Shown one piece after another: positions 33,547-41,769 of a stretch of 64,000 nucleotides of DNA. Where the stretch lies: contig NZ_CP126251.1 of NCBI RefSeq assembly GCF_003234115.2, forward strand, positions 2,976,001 to 3,040,000, written 5' to 3'. The position numbers were made by a program, and so were the translations under genes. Origin of the DNA: Curtobacterium sp. MCPF17_002. Lineage in GTDB: Bacteria > Actinomycetota > Actinomycetes > Actinomycetales > Microbacteriaceae. Under the pieces are notes generated by a model. The model had not been told where the DNA came from. It saw only the letters and a program-made list of their open reading frames with translations, and did no database searches. The stretch's first letter is position 1; the number at the start of each line of letters is the position of its first letter.

Positions 33547-33852
33547 TCAGGCTGTCTCGATGTCGGAGAACAGCCCCGTGAACGTCACCCCGGTGCCGAG
33601 CAGTGCGCCGAAGAAGTCCTGTGCCGCGGGCGTCGCGACGGCTGCTGAGGCGTCCTCGTAGCTGTCGAAGTACAGGTCGAGGGTGCGGTGGGCCGGCGTG
33701 GGAGAGCCGTCCTCCTTCGGCCAGACCTTCGCGGACTCAGCGCGACGGAGTCCGGGGAGCTGGCGGGCGAGGTCGTCGATCCGGGGGTACGCGGTCTCGA
33801 AGGCGGTGGGGTCGACGGGGTTGTCGACGATGAGGGTGATCTTCGTGGGCAT
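33547..33852 (-). CDS. EthD-like dimeric alpha-beta barrel protein (101 aa)
   Basis: Begins MPTKITLIVDNPVDPTAFET, then YPRIDDLARQLPGLRRAESA, with LDLYFDSYEDASAAVATPAA near the end. This layout (a short strand, a helix ending at PGL, a second strand, and an F-x-S/D-x-E-D helix) is that of EthD/ferredoxin-like barrels, which often form dimers in degradation pathways. AAAGGA lies before the ATG. It shares its direction with the membrane protein upstream. Confidence 0.82.
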   Translation of the reverse strand: MPTKITLIVDNPVDPTAFETAYPRIDDLARQLPGLRRAESAKVWPKEDGSPTPAHRTLDLYFDSYEDASAAVATPAAQDFFGALLGTGVTFTGLFSDIETA

Positions 33853-33926
33853 GGTGCGTTCCTTTCGTCGGGGGTGTGTGCGGTGTGTCGTCGGGTGGCG
33901 GTGGCGGTGGCAGTGGTGGCGGTGGC

Positions 33927-34490
33927 TCAGATCTGTGCTGCCGTGACCGCGCGCCGCAGCCGGATCGCGGAGATGAGGAAGAAGACGCCGCCGAGGACCG
34001 CGTACCCGCCGATGCCGGTGACCGACTCGGCGTTCGCGGAGCTGATGACGAAGCCGGCCCCCGCGAGGACGGAGATGCCGCCGCTGAGGATCATCGGCCA
34101 CTGGCCGCCGAGGCGACGACGGAGCAGCGCGACGATCAGCTGGACGGCGCCGGCGGTGACGGCCCAGAGCCCCCAGACGACCATGACGGCCGGGATGCCC
34201 GAGGCGACGGCGAAGCCGAGTCCGATCGCGGCCGCGAGGCTCAGCGCCATGTTGACGTACAGCAGCGGCGCGGGCCCCGTCGTGCGCGAGGCACGGTGGT
34301 CCACGATCGCCGCTGCGACGTCGAACAGCGGGTAGAGCAGCAGGAGCGTGACGGCCACCGCTCCGAGGCCGGCGCCCGCGGTGGCGATCACGACGATCGC
34401 CCAGACGATCTGGAACGCGAACCGGACGAAGTAGAGCGTGCGCAGCGTTGCCGCGACGCCCGCTGCGAGCGGGGCAGGAGAGGAGGTCAT
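33927..34490 (-). CDS. six-helix membrane protein (HdeD/DUF308-like)
   Basis: A 187-residue protein with about six hydrophobic segments and almost no loops, for example IVWAIVVIATAGAGLGAVAV, VAAAIVDHRASRTTGPAPLL and MILSGGISVLAGAGFVISSA. Paired GG(x)S helices resemble DUF308/HdeD-type proteins, though the call is by shape. The ATG 34490 follows AAAGGG. Divergent from the TetR gene across a 24-bp operator, so it is its probable target. Confidence 0.75.
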   Translation of the reverse strand: MTSSPAPLAAGVAATLRTLYFVRFAFQIVWAIVVIATAGAGLGAVAVTLLLLYPLFDVAAAIVDHRASRTTGPAPLLYVNMALSLAAAIGLGFAVASGIPAVMVVWGLWAVTAGAVQLIVALLRRRLGGQWPMILSGGISVLAGAGFVISSANAESVTGIGGYAVLGGVFFLISAIRLRRAVTAAQI

Positions 34491-34505
34491 GAGCGGCCCT
34501 TTCGA

Positions 34506-34529
34506 TGTAGAATGACTAGTCACTCTACA
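34506..34529. promoter_or_regulatory. 24-bp near-perfect palindromic TetR operator
   Basis: TGTAGAATGACTAGTCACTC plus TACA reads the same on both strands except for one symmetric A/C mismatch pair. The centre is ACTAGT. It lies 15 bp upstream of the membrane-protein ATG and 50 bp upstream of the TetR ATG, overlapping both promoters. Confidence 0.85.
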
Positions 34530-34579
34530 AACAGTAGGTGGCCGTCACGACGAGCACAAGAGGGATCGGAGGAACGCAT

Positions 34580-35149
34580 ATGATCGGTGCGGTGAAGGTG
34601 CCCATGCGCGATCGGCTGATCGAGGCCGCGACCGAGTTGTTCTACGCCGAGGGCCTCCGAGCCGTCAGCGTCGACCGCGTCATCGAACGCGCCGGCACCA
34701 CGAAGGTGACCTTCTACCGGCACTTCAAGAGCAAGGACGACCTGGTCGTCGCACACCTCGAGCGGCGGGCCGAACTCGAGCGGGCCGGCATCGGCGCGGC
34801 CGTCGAGCACGCCGACGGCGACGCGGACCGGACGTTCGAACTCATCGCGGGCGGCCTCGGATCGATGGCGTGCGAGCCCGGGTTCCGTGGCTGCCCGTTC
34901 ATCAACGCCGCCGCCGAGTACCCCGACCCGTCGAGCGCCGTGCGGCAGACGGTCCAGCGGCACCGAGCGTGGTGCAGGGACACGTTCGAGGAGATCGTCC
35001 GACCGCTGGCGCTCCCCGACGCCGCGGGAGTCGCGGCGGACCTGATGCTGCTCCGCGACGGGGCGATGGTGGCGGGGTACCTCGACGGCGAGGAAGCCCT
35101 TGCGGCGTCGTTCCTGCGGAGCTGCCGGGCGGTCACGCGGGCCGTGTGA
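34580..35149 (+). CDS. TetR-family regulator
   Basis: A 189-residue protein. HTH RAVSVDRVIERAGTTKVTFYRHF at about 29-51 and the C-terminal pattern GFRGCPFINAAAEYPDPSS identify the subgroup that often controls quinone or electrophile genes. ATG 34580 has GGAGGAA upstream and is preferred over the in-frame GTG at 34538. The regulator is expected to bind the 34506-34529 palindrome and control itself and the divergent membrane/EthD-like pair. Confidence 0.92.
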   Translation: MIGAVKVPMRDRLIEAATELFYAEGLRAVSVDRVIERAGTTKVTFYRHFKSKDDLVVAHLERRAELERAGIGAAVEHADGDADRTFELIAGGLGSMACEPGFRGCPFINAAAEYPDPSSAVRQTVQRHRAWCRDTFEEIVRPLALPDAAGVAADLMLLRDGAMVAGYLDGEEALAASFLRSCRAVTRAV

Positions 35150-35185
35150 GCGGGGTGTCGCTGCGAGCCCGGCGCTGCAACGACG

Positions 35186-35214
35186 AAGGCCCCGTCGCGA
35201 TGCGACGGGGCCTT
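35186..35214. terminator. bidirectional hairpin terminator
   Basis: AAGGCCCCGTCGC (35186-35198) and GCGACGGGGCCTT (35202-35214) form a perfect 13-bp stem with three-base loop. It lies after the TetR gene and after the 3' end of the minus-strand tRNA, so it can stop both. Confidence 0.88.
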
Positions 35215-35245
35215 CAGTCTGTTCGGCACTCGGCCGGTACCTCTG

Positions 35246-35318
35246 TGCGCTCGAAGGGACTCGAACCCCCAACCTTCTGATCCGTAGTCAGATGCTCTAT
35301 CCATTGAGCTACGAGCGC
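35246..35318 (-). tRNA. tRNA-Arg (anticodon ACG)
   Basis: A 73-nt cloverleaf: acceptor GCGCTCG/CGAGCGC with discriminator A, D-arm AGCTCAATTGGATAGAGC, anticodon stem TCTGA/TCAGA around loop CTACGGA, and T-arm GGGGGTTCGAGTCCC. The anticodon ACG (read as ICG after editing) decodes CGU/CGC/CGA. CCA is not encoded. Confidence 0.96.
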
Positions 35319-35406
35319 GTGGCCTTGCGGCCGTGGAAGACTCTACAACAGCTGCGGCCCGGGCGCCAATCGAGGCGGCTGGAGCACGCCCCTCGGCGTG
35401 TCGGCG

Positions 35407-36192
35407 TCAGAGCGCCGCGGGCTCCTCGTCGAAGACCTCGGCGAGGAACACCTCGAGCGCCTGCCACGACCGGCGGTCGGCACGCTCCTGGTACTGCGCG
35501 CCGTGGTCCGGAGCGTCGGTCCCCGGCACCGCGAAGGCGTGCATGGCACCGGAGTACGTGACGACCTGCCAGTCGACGGCCGGCGCCTGCCGCATCTCGT
35601 CCTGCCAGGCGGCGATCTTCGCGTCCGGCACGACCGGGTCGGCCGCTCCGGTCAGCACGAGCAGCTTCGCGCGGATCGCTGCGGCGTCGGACGGCTCGTG
35701 GGCGAGCAGGTTGCCGTGGAACGACACGGCACCGACGACGTCCGCACCGGTCCGGGCGAGCTCGAGGGCAGCCGAGCCACCGAAGCAGTAGCCCATCACG
35801 ACGATGCGGGAGTGGTCGACGTCCGGGTCCGCACGCAGCCGGTCGAGGCCCGCCTGGGTGCGGGCACGCATCAGTGGGAGGTCCTGGTAGAACGAGCCGG
35901 CGACCTGTCCGGCGGTGTCGTCGCCGGGTCGGACGTCGGCGCCGTAGACGTCCGCTCCGAAGGCGACGTACCCGAGGCGGGCGAGCATCGTGACGCGCGC
36001 CTCGACGTGCTCGTTGACCCCGTGCCAGTCGTGCACGACGAGCACGGCGGGTCGGGGTCCGGCGATCGCCGCGTCCTTCGCGAGGACCCCCTCGAGCTCG
36101 GTGCCCTCGTGGTCGTACCGGACGGTCCCGACACGGATGTCGGAGCCGTCGGGTGCGGGGACGGTCTGCAGGACGTCGTCGATCGTGTTCAC
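35407..36192 (-). CDS. dienelactone hydrolase-family protein
   Basis: A 261-residue alpha/beta hydrolase. VLVVHDWHGVNEHVEARVTM is the first core block, VVMGYCFGGSAALEL supplies nucleophile Cys136 in the G-x-C-x-G-G context of the family, VLTGAADPVVP supplies the Asp, and VTYSGAMHAFAVPG the His. The enzyme opens lactone or ester rings. The natural substrate is not set by context. It follows the glucose-6-phosphate dehydrogenase homologue by 11 bp, so it may open a sugar lactone made by that enzyme, but this is speculative. Confidence 0.9.
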   Translation of the reverse strand: MNTIDDVLQTVPAPDGSDIRVGTVRYDHEGTELEGVLAKDAAIAGPRPAVLVVHDWHGVNEHVEARVTMLARLGYVAFGADVYGADVRPGDDTAGQVAGSFYQDLPLMRARTQAGLDRLRADPDVDHSRIVVMGYCFGGSAALELARTGADVVGAVSFHGNLLAHEPSDAAAIRAKLLVLTGAADPVVPDAKIAAWQDEMRQAPAVDWQVVTYSGAMHAFAVPGTDAPDHGAQYQERADRRSWQALEVFLAEVFDEEPAAL

Positions 36193-36203
36193 GTGGTCAG
36201 ACG

Positions 36204-37640
36204 TTACGCGTCGATGTTGTCCCAGGCATCGGGTCCCTCGGAGCCGGCGGCGTAGTCGTCGAGCGGGGTCGTCCCGTCCCGCCAGACCGCGAGGAACGGT
36301 TCGACGACCTTCCAGCCCTGCACGGCGCTGTCGCCGCGGACCGAGAGCGTGGCGTCGCCCTCGAGCACGCCGGCGAGCACCTCGCCGTAGGCACTCAGTC
36401 GTCCGGGGTTGAAGCTCACCTCGAGCGCGGTGTGGTCGATCGTGTACGGGTCGCCGGGGCCGTTCACGTTGAGCTCGAGCTGCATCTCGTCGGGGGCGAT
36501 CCAGATGCAGAGCCGGTCGGGCCGCTCCGCGCCGGTCAGCCCGAGGGGGACGTGCGGGGAGTCCTTGAACGTGATGAGGATCTCGCGGCGCTGCTTGCCG
36601 AGCGCCTTGCCAGACCGCAGGGTGAAGGGCACGCCGGCCCAGCGCCAGTTCGCGACCTCGAGCGTGAGCTGTGCGAGGGTCTCGGTGCCGCGAGACGGGT
36701 CCACGCCGTCCTCGTCGACGTAGGACGGCAGTTCGCGGTCACCGACCTTGCCGGCCGTGTAGCGCCCACGCTTGCCCGCCGCGACGACGTCCCCACCCCA
36801 CGGCCGAAGGGCCCGGAGCACGAGTTCCTTCTGCGTCCGCAGGTCCTCGGCGTCGATGCTCGCCGGAGCCTCCATCGCGACGACGGCGAGCACCTGCAGC
36901 AGGTGGCTCTGGATCATGTCGACCAGGGCGCCCGCCTTGTCGTAGTAGCGCGCACGGCCCTCGAGGCCGAGGGTCTCGTCGTACACGATGTCGACGCGCT
37001 CGACGTGCTGCGAGGAGAGCAGCGGCTCGATGATGCGGTTCGCGAAGCGCAGCCCGAGCAGGTTGAGCACGGTCGAGCGTCCGAGGAAGTGGTCGACGCG
37101 GTGGATGCGCTCCTCCGGCAGGAACGAGTGCAGGACGTCGTTGAGGTGCTCGGCGCTCGCGGCGTCGGTGCCGAACGGCTTCTCCAGCGCCAGGCGGGTG
37201 CCGGACGGCAGGTCGAGGTCCTTGAGCACCTCGCAGCTCTTCTCGGTCACGGCCGGCGGGAGGGCGAAGTAGATCGCGGGGTCGTGCCGGCAGTCGGCGA
37301 GGAGGGTCCGCAGGTCGTCCGCGCTCGTGACGTCGGCCTTCCGGTAGCTCGACGCGTCGACGACGGCCTGCAGCCGGTCGGACAGGGTCGTCTCGGCCTC
37401 GGCGCCCTCGTCCTCGTTCTTCGACGCCTGCGCGTTCTCGAAGGACTCGCGCACCTGCTGCTTCCAGGCGGCGTCCGAGATGTCCTCCACACCGGCACCG
37501 ATGAGCTGGACGTCCCAGTCCGTCTTCACCTCCAGCAGCGTCGCGAGGCCCGGCAGCAGCAGGCGCTTCGACAGGTCGCCACTGGCACCGAGGATGAGCA
37601 GGGAGGTCTGGAGGCTCGACATGCCCCAGAAGGTACTCAT
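36204..37640 (-). CDS. zwf: glucose-6-phosphate dehydrogenase homologue
   Basis: A 478-residue protein. LLILGASGDLSKRLLLPGLA is the NADP-binding start (usual form GATGDL), LALEKPFGTDAASAEHLND gives the EKPFG block, and RIHRVDHFLGRSTVLNLLGL holds the active-site R-x-D-H-x-L-G segment with the catalytic His region. NGPGDPYTIDHTALEVSFNP is unlike classical Zwf, so this is a divergent second-type paralogue. It would oxidise glucose 6-phosphate, or a related sugar, to a lactone. The start may be ATG 37640 or ATG 37622; neither has a strong ribosome site. It pairs with the hydrolase gene after it. Confidence 0.88.
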   Translation of the reverse strand: MSTFWGMSSLQTSLLILGASGDLSKRLLLPGLATLLEVKTDWDVQLIGAGVEDISDAAWKQQVRESFENAQASKNEDEGAEAETTLSDRLQAVVDASSYRKADVTSADDLRTLLADCRHDPAIYFALPPAVTEKSCEVLKDLDLPSGTRLALEKPFGTDAASAEHLNDVLHSFLPEERIHRVDHFLGRSTVLNLLGLRFANRIIEPLLSSQHVERVDIVYDETLGLEGRARYYDKAGALVDMIQSHLLQVLAVVAMEAPASIDAEDLRTQKELVLRALRPWGGDVVAAGKRGRYTAGKVGDRELPSYVDEDGVDPSRGTETLAQLTLEVANWRWAGVPFTLRSGKALGKQRREILITFKDSPHVPLGLTGAERPDRLCIWIAPDEMQLELNVNGPGDPYTIDHTALEVSFNPGRLSAYGEVLAGVLEGDATLSVRGDSAVQGWKVVEPFLAVWRDGTTPLDDYAAGSEGPDAWDNIDA

Positions 37641-37703
37641 CCGTTCCGGCACGTGGCCGGGAGACGCCGATACGGTGGGACCAGTTCGGCGCGAGGGAGC
37701 ACC

Positions 37704-38873
37704 ATGAGCAGTGGGTACGGAGGGCGACGCCTGCGCGTCGTCGTGGTCGGGACGGGCATGATCGCCGGGGTCCACGCGCGCGCTGCGCGCGCGGCCGGGG
37801 CCGAGGTGCTCGGAGTGCTCGGCCGGAACGCGGCCAGGTCGGAGCAGGTCGCGGCGCAGCTCGACCTCCCCCGCGGGTACGCGTCCCTCGACGAGGTGAT
37901 CGCCGACGCTCCGGACGTCGTGCACATCTGCACCCCGAACGACCAGCACCACCCGCAGGCGCTCGCCGTCATCCGTGCCGGCATCCACGTCGTGTGCGAG
38001 AAGCCGCTCGCGATCGACGCCGCGCAGGCCGCCGAGCTGGTCGACGCTGCGCGCGAGGCCGGCGTCGTGGCGACCGTGCCGTTCGTGTACCGCTACCACC
38101 CGATCGTCCGCGAGATCCGCGGCCGCATCGCCGACGGGGACCTCGGCCGGGTGCTCGCCGTGCACGGCCACTACCTGCAGGACTGGATGCTCGACGAGGA
38201 CGCCTCCTCGTGGCGCGTCGACGCCGGCGCCGGGGGCCTGTCGCGGGCGTTCGCGGACATCGGCTCGCACTGGTGCGACCTCGTCGAGTTCGTCACGGGT
38301 GAGCCGTTCGCCTCGGTCTCCGCCGTCACCGACATCGTCTACCCGACCCGGCCCGCCGCCTCGGGGCCGTCGTTCTCCGGTTCCCCCGACCCCGATCCGG
38401 TGCTCGATCCGAGCACCCGGGCCGAGGTCACGACCGAGGACACCGCGGTCGCGACGTTCCGGACCGGGACCGGGCGCATCGGCAACGTGGTCATCTCGCA
38501 GGTGTCCGCGGGTCGGAAGAACCGGTTGTGGTTCGAGGTCGACGGTTCCCGCGGCTCGGCGGCCTTCGACCAGGAACGACCGGAGTCGGCCTGGTTCGGC
38601 AACGAGCGCGGCGCCCAGATCGTCGTCCGAGACCCGGCACTCGGCGTGCCCGACCAGCGGCGCCTGGCGCTCGTGCCGTCGGGGCACCCGCAGGGGTACC
38701 TCGACGCGTTCGCGGCGTTCGTCGCGGACACGTACACCGCCGTCCGCGCCGGTGGCGACGAGTCGGCGTGGCCCGAGGGGCTGCCGACGTTCGCCGACGG
38801 AGCACGTGCGGCACGCATCATCGACGCCGTGGTCGGCAGCGCCGCCGACGGCACGTGGAGGGAGATCCGATGA
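37704..38873 (+). CDS. Gfo/Idh/MocA-family oxidoreductase
   Basis: A 389-residue NAD(P)-dependent sugar dehydrogenase. VVVVGTGMIAGVHARAARAA is the Rossmann loop, HICTPNDQHHPQALAVIRAG precedes VVCEKPLAID (the catalytic EKP lysine), and GAGGLSRAFADIGSHWCDLV holds the conserved D-x-G-x-H. GAGGGA lies before ATG 37704. The stop overlaps the next gene's ATG, tying it to a TIM-barrel isomerase, a pair often seen in inositol or rare-sugar breakdown. Substrate unknown. Confidence 0.93.
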   Translation: MSSGYGGRRLRVVVVGTGMIAGVHARAARAAGAEVLGVLGRNAARSEQVAAQLDLPRGYASLDEVIADAPDVVHICTPNDQHHPQALAVIRAGIHVVCEKPLAIDAAQAAELVDAAREAGVVATVPFVYRYHPIVREIRGRIADGDLGRVLAVHGHYLQDWMLDEDASSWRVDAGAGGLSRAFADIGSHWCDLVEFVTGEPFASVSAVTDIVYPTRPAASGPSFSGSPDPDPVLDPSTRAEVTTEDTAVATFRTGTGRIGNVVISQVSAGRKNRLWFEVDGSRGSAAFDQERPESAWFGNERGAQIVVRDPALGVPDQRRLALVPSGHPQGYLDAFAAFVADTYTAVRAGGDESAWPEGLPTFADGARAARIIDAVVGSAADGTWREIR

Positions 38874-39796
38874 AGCTCGGGATGCTGACGGCGTGCCTGC
38901 CCGGGTGGTCGCTGGAGCGCATCGCCGCGTTCGCCGCCGAGCAGGGGTACGAACGGCTCGAGGTGGGAGTCTGGCCCGGAACCGGCGGCCGTGACTTCGA
39001 AGCGGCGCACCTGCCGGTGGCGACCTTCACCGACGAGGACGCGCAGACGACCCGGGCGCTGCTCGACCGCACCGGACTCGAGATCAGTGCCCTCGCGTAC
39101 TACGAGAACAACCTGCACCAGGACCCGTCGCGGCGCGCGGAGGTCCACGCGCACCTCAAGCATGCCGTCGACGCCGCGCAGCTGCTCGGTGTGCCCTACG
39201 TCGGGACCTTCATCGGACGCGACAACACCAAGTCCGTCCGCGAGAACATCGCCGAGGGCAACCGGGTCCTGCCCGAGCTCGTCGACTACGCCGGCGAACG
39301 CGGTGTCCGGCTCATCATCGAGAACTGCGTCATGGAGGGCTGGCACCCCGACGGCTACCCGGGCAACATCGCGTACTCGCCCGAGCTCTGGGGCTGGGTG
39401 ACCGGGCTCGGGTTCGGGCTCAACTGGGACCCCTCGCACCTGACCTGGATCGGCATCGACCCCGTCGAGACGATCCTGCCGTTCGCCGAGCACATCGTGC
39501 ACGCGCAGGCGAAGGACCTCGAACTCTTCCCGGCGAAGCGCAACGAGTACGGCTTCTTCGGCAAGGTCGACAAGGGCGAGGACCCGTGGGACATGGGCTG
39601 GTGGCGCTTCCGGGTGCCCGGCCGTGGCGTCGTCGACTGGCCGCACGTCGTTGACCGGCTGTACGAGGCGGGCTTCGACGGCACGCTGAGCGTCGAGCAC
39701 GAGGACCCGCTCTGGGGCGGCACCGACGAGAAGGTCCTCGAGGGACTCCGCATCGCACACCGCACCCTCCGGCCCCTGATCGCCCCGGGAGCCTGA
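38870..39796 (+). CDS. sugar phosphate isomerase/epimerase (xylose isomerase-like TIM barrel)
   Basis: A 308-residue protein. KLGMLTACLPGWSLERIAAF opens the barrel. Metal ligands are predicted in LIIENCVMEGW (Glu), FGLNWDPSHLTWIGID (Asp, His), HIVHAQAKDLELF (His) and TLSVEHEDPLWGG (Glu). This is the IolE/IolI-like group. ATG 38870 overlaps the upstream stop (ATGA). It probably isomerises the ketone made by the neighbouring dehydrogenase. Confidence 0.92.
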   Translation: MKLGMLTACLPGWSLERIAAFAAEQGYERLEVGVWPGTGGRDFEAAHLPVATFTDEDAQTTRALLDRTGLEISALAYYENNLHQDPSRRAEVHAHLKHAVDAAQLLGVPYVGTFIGRDNTKSVRENIAEGNRVLPELVDYAGERGVRLIIENCVMEGWHPDGYPGNIAYSPELWGWVTGLGFGLNWDPSHLTWIGIDPVETILPFAEHIVHAQAKDLELFPAKRNEYGFFGKVDKGEDPWDMGWWRFRVPGRGVVDWPHVVDRLYEAGFDGTLSVEHEDPLWGGTDEKVLEGLRIAHRTLRPLIAPGA

Positions 39797-39814
39797 CCCG
39801 AGCACGCTGGCCCC

Positions 39815-41629
39815 ATGACCACGACCGTGAGCGACTTCGTCATCGACCGCATCAAGGCGTGGGGCGTCTCCCGCGTGTTCGGCTACCCCGGCGACGGCAT
39901 CGGCGCCTTCGACGGCGCACTCGGCAAGGCCGACGGCAGTGAGCGTGCGCTGGAGTACGTCCGGCCGACGCACGAGGAGATCGCCGCGCTGATGGCCACC
40001 GCGCACGCGAAGTTCACCGGCGAGGTCGGGGTCTGCGTCGCGACGTCCAGCCCCGGCGCGTTCCACCTGCTCAACGGCCTGTACGACGCGCAGATGGACA
40101 ACCAGCCGGTCGTCGCGATCGTCGGGCAGCAGGGGCTCGCCTCGATCGGGACGTTCACCCAGCAGGAGTCGAACCTCGAGCGGGTGTTCGCCGACGTGGC
40201 CTGCTACGTCGAGACCGTGGCGACCCCGGACGCCGTCGGGGTGATCGTCGACACCGCCTTCCGGACCGCGATGCTCCGGAAGCAGCCGGCGGTCGTGGTG
40301 CTCCCCCACGACGTGCAGGCGATGCCGTACGAGGCACCGACGGCCGAGCACTGGGTCTCCCGGTCGAGCGACGTCGCTCCCTCGACCCGCATCGCTCCCC
40401 CGGCGGACGAGATCGCGAAGCTCGCCGAGATCGTGAACGCCGGCGAGCGCGTCACGTTCCTCGTCGGGGCGGGTGCCCGGGGCGCGACGGACCAGGTGCT
40501 CGCCGCCGCCGAGAAGGCGGGCGCCGGCATCATCACGGCGCTCCGCGGGAAGGACGTCGTGCCGTCGGACGTGCCGTGGCACACGCAGCAGGTGGGCCTC
40601 CTCGGGTCGCGGCCGAGCCTGACGCAGATCAAGGAGTGCGACACGATCGTGCTCTTGGGCACGAACTACCCGTACGGCGAGTACCTGCCGGCGACGGGGC
40701 AGGCGCGGGGTGTGCAGGTCGACATCAAGCCGGAGCAGCTCGGGCTCCGTTACCCGACGGAGCTCAACCTGTGGGGGGACGTGGGGGCGACGCTCGACGC
40801 CGTGCTCCCGCTGCTCACCGAGAAGCCGGACAGGTCGTGGCAGGAACGGCTCGCGGGCGAGATGCGCGAGTGGGAGGCCGAGATGGCCCGGCAGGCCGAG
40901 GTCACGTACGACGACGGTGTGAACCCGCGCCGGGTCATCCGGGCGGTCAACGAGCACCTGCCGGAGGGCGTCACGGTGACGTGCGACGCCGGCACCACGG
41001 CCGACTGGTACGGCCACCACATCCGCCTGCGGCGCGGGATGCGCGGCGACATGTCCGGCCGCCTCGCGACGATGCTCGCGGCGATGCCGTACGCCGTCGC
41101 CGCGAAGTTCGCGTTCCCGGACCGGCCGGCGGTGTGCACGATCGGCGACGGCGCGTTCCAGATGCTCGGCATGAACGAGCTCATCACCGTGAAGAAGTAC
41201 ATGGCGGACTGGCCGAACCAGCAGTTGGTCATCGTGGTCATGCACAACGACGACCTGGGCCAGGTGTCGTGGGAGATGCGCACCGAGGACGGCAACCCGA
41301 TGTGGCGCGGGTCGCAGGACGTCGAGTCGATGGACTACGCCGGGTACGCCGAGCTCCTCGGTTTCACCGGGATCGCGGTGCACGGCGACGACGAGGTCGA
41401 GACGGCGGTGGAGCGCGCGTTCGCGAACCCCGGCGTCACGCTCATCGACGCGTACGTCAGCCGGAACGTGCCCCCGCTGCCGCCGCACGTCACCGCCGAG
41501 TACGCGATCAACACGGCGAAGAGCCTGCTGAAGGGCGACCCTGCGGAGCTCGGCGTGGTGAAGGACTCGGCGAAGGCGATGGCGGCGGAGGCCGTGGAGC
41601 GGGTGAAGGGCGCCCTGGGCCGCGACTGA
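39815..41629 (+). CDS. thiamine-diphosphate-dependent enzyme (pyruvate oxidase/acetolactate synthase-like)
   Basis: A 604-residue protein with the three-domain TPP fold: PYR domain (RVFGYPGDGIGAFDGALG, HEE at 53-55, ATSSPGAFHLLNGLYDAQMD), central domain (FLVGAGARGATDQVLAAAEK) and PP domain (CTIGDGAFQMLGMNELITV ... VMHNDDLGQVSWE, the GDG-x-N metal/TPP site). An ~20-residue Lys/Ala tail follows. It most resembles the 'thiamine pyrophosphate-requiring' PoxB-like group; the reaction is unproven. It starts 18 bp after the isomerase gene, so it may act in the same operon on a ketoacid or dione. Confidence 0.9.
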   Translation: MTTTVSDFVIDRIKAWGVSRVFGYPGDGIGAFDGALGKADGSERALEYVRPTHEEIAALMATAHAKFTGEVGVCVATSSPGAFHLLNGLYDAQMDNQPVVAIVGQQGLASIGTFTQQESNLERVFADVACYVETVATPDAVGVIVDTAFRTAMLRKQPAVVVLPHDVQAMPYEAPTAEHWVSRSSDVAPSTRIAPPADEIAKLAEIVNAGERVTFLVGAGARGATDQVLAAAEKAGAGIITALRGKDVVPSDVPWHTQQVGLLGSRPSLTQIKECDTIVLLGTNYPYGEYLPATGQARGVQVDIKPEQLGLRYPTELNLWGDVGATLDAVLPLLTEKPDRSWQERLAGEMREWEAEMARQAEVTYDDGVNPRRVIRAVNEHLPEGVTVTCDAGTTADWYGHHIRLRRGMRGDMSGRLATMLAAMPYAVAAKFAFPDRPAVCTIGDGAFQMLGMNELITVKKYMADWPNQQLVIVVMHNDDLGQVSWEMRTEDGNPMWRGSQDVESMDYAGYAELLGFTGIAVHGDDEVETAVERAFANPGVTLIDAYVSRNVPPLPPHVTAEYAINTAKSLLKGDPAELGVVKDSAKAMAAEAVERVKGALGRD

Positions 41630-41630
41630 G

Positions 41631-41701
41631 CGCCGCGCGGCGGCACGCGGCAGCGCGCGGCGGCACGCGGCAGCACACGGCAGGGCCAGGCCCCGCCGTG
41701 T
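41631..41701. repeat. 20-bp tandem repeat leading into a hairpin
   Basis: About 2.5 copies of a 20-bp unit (CGCGCGGCGGCACGCGG plus CAG) follow directly on the TPP-enzyme stop. They end in a GC-rich stem, CACGGCAGGGCC with GGCCCCGCCGTG (one mismatch), that probably terminates the operon. Confidence 0.7.
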
Positions 41702-41769
41702 GAACAACACGTGACGTGTCGCGGCACCCCCTGGCGCGTCGCCTGTGGGCTTTCATAGGTTCTCCGACG

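Noticed and set aside
35246-35318. tRNA-Arg as an integration site
   Set aside because: The tRNA is intact, and no fragment copy, integrase or foreign-looking genes lie on either side.
36204-38687. Fusion of the G6PD homologue with a long N-terminal part
   Set aside because: The extra part is antisense to the Gfo/Idh/MocA gene. The enzyme begins at 37640 or 37622 with its cofactor-binding loop.
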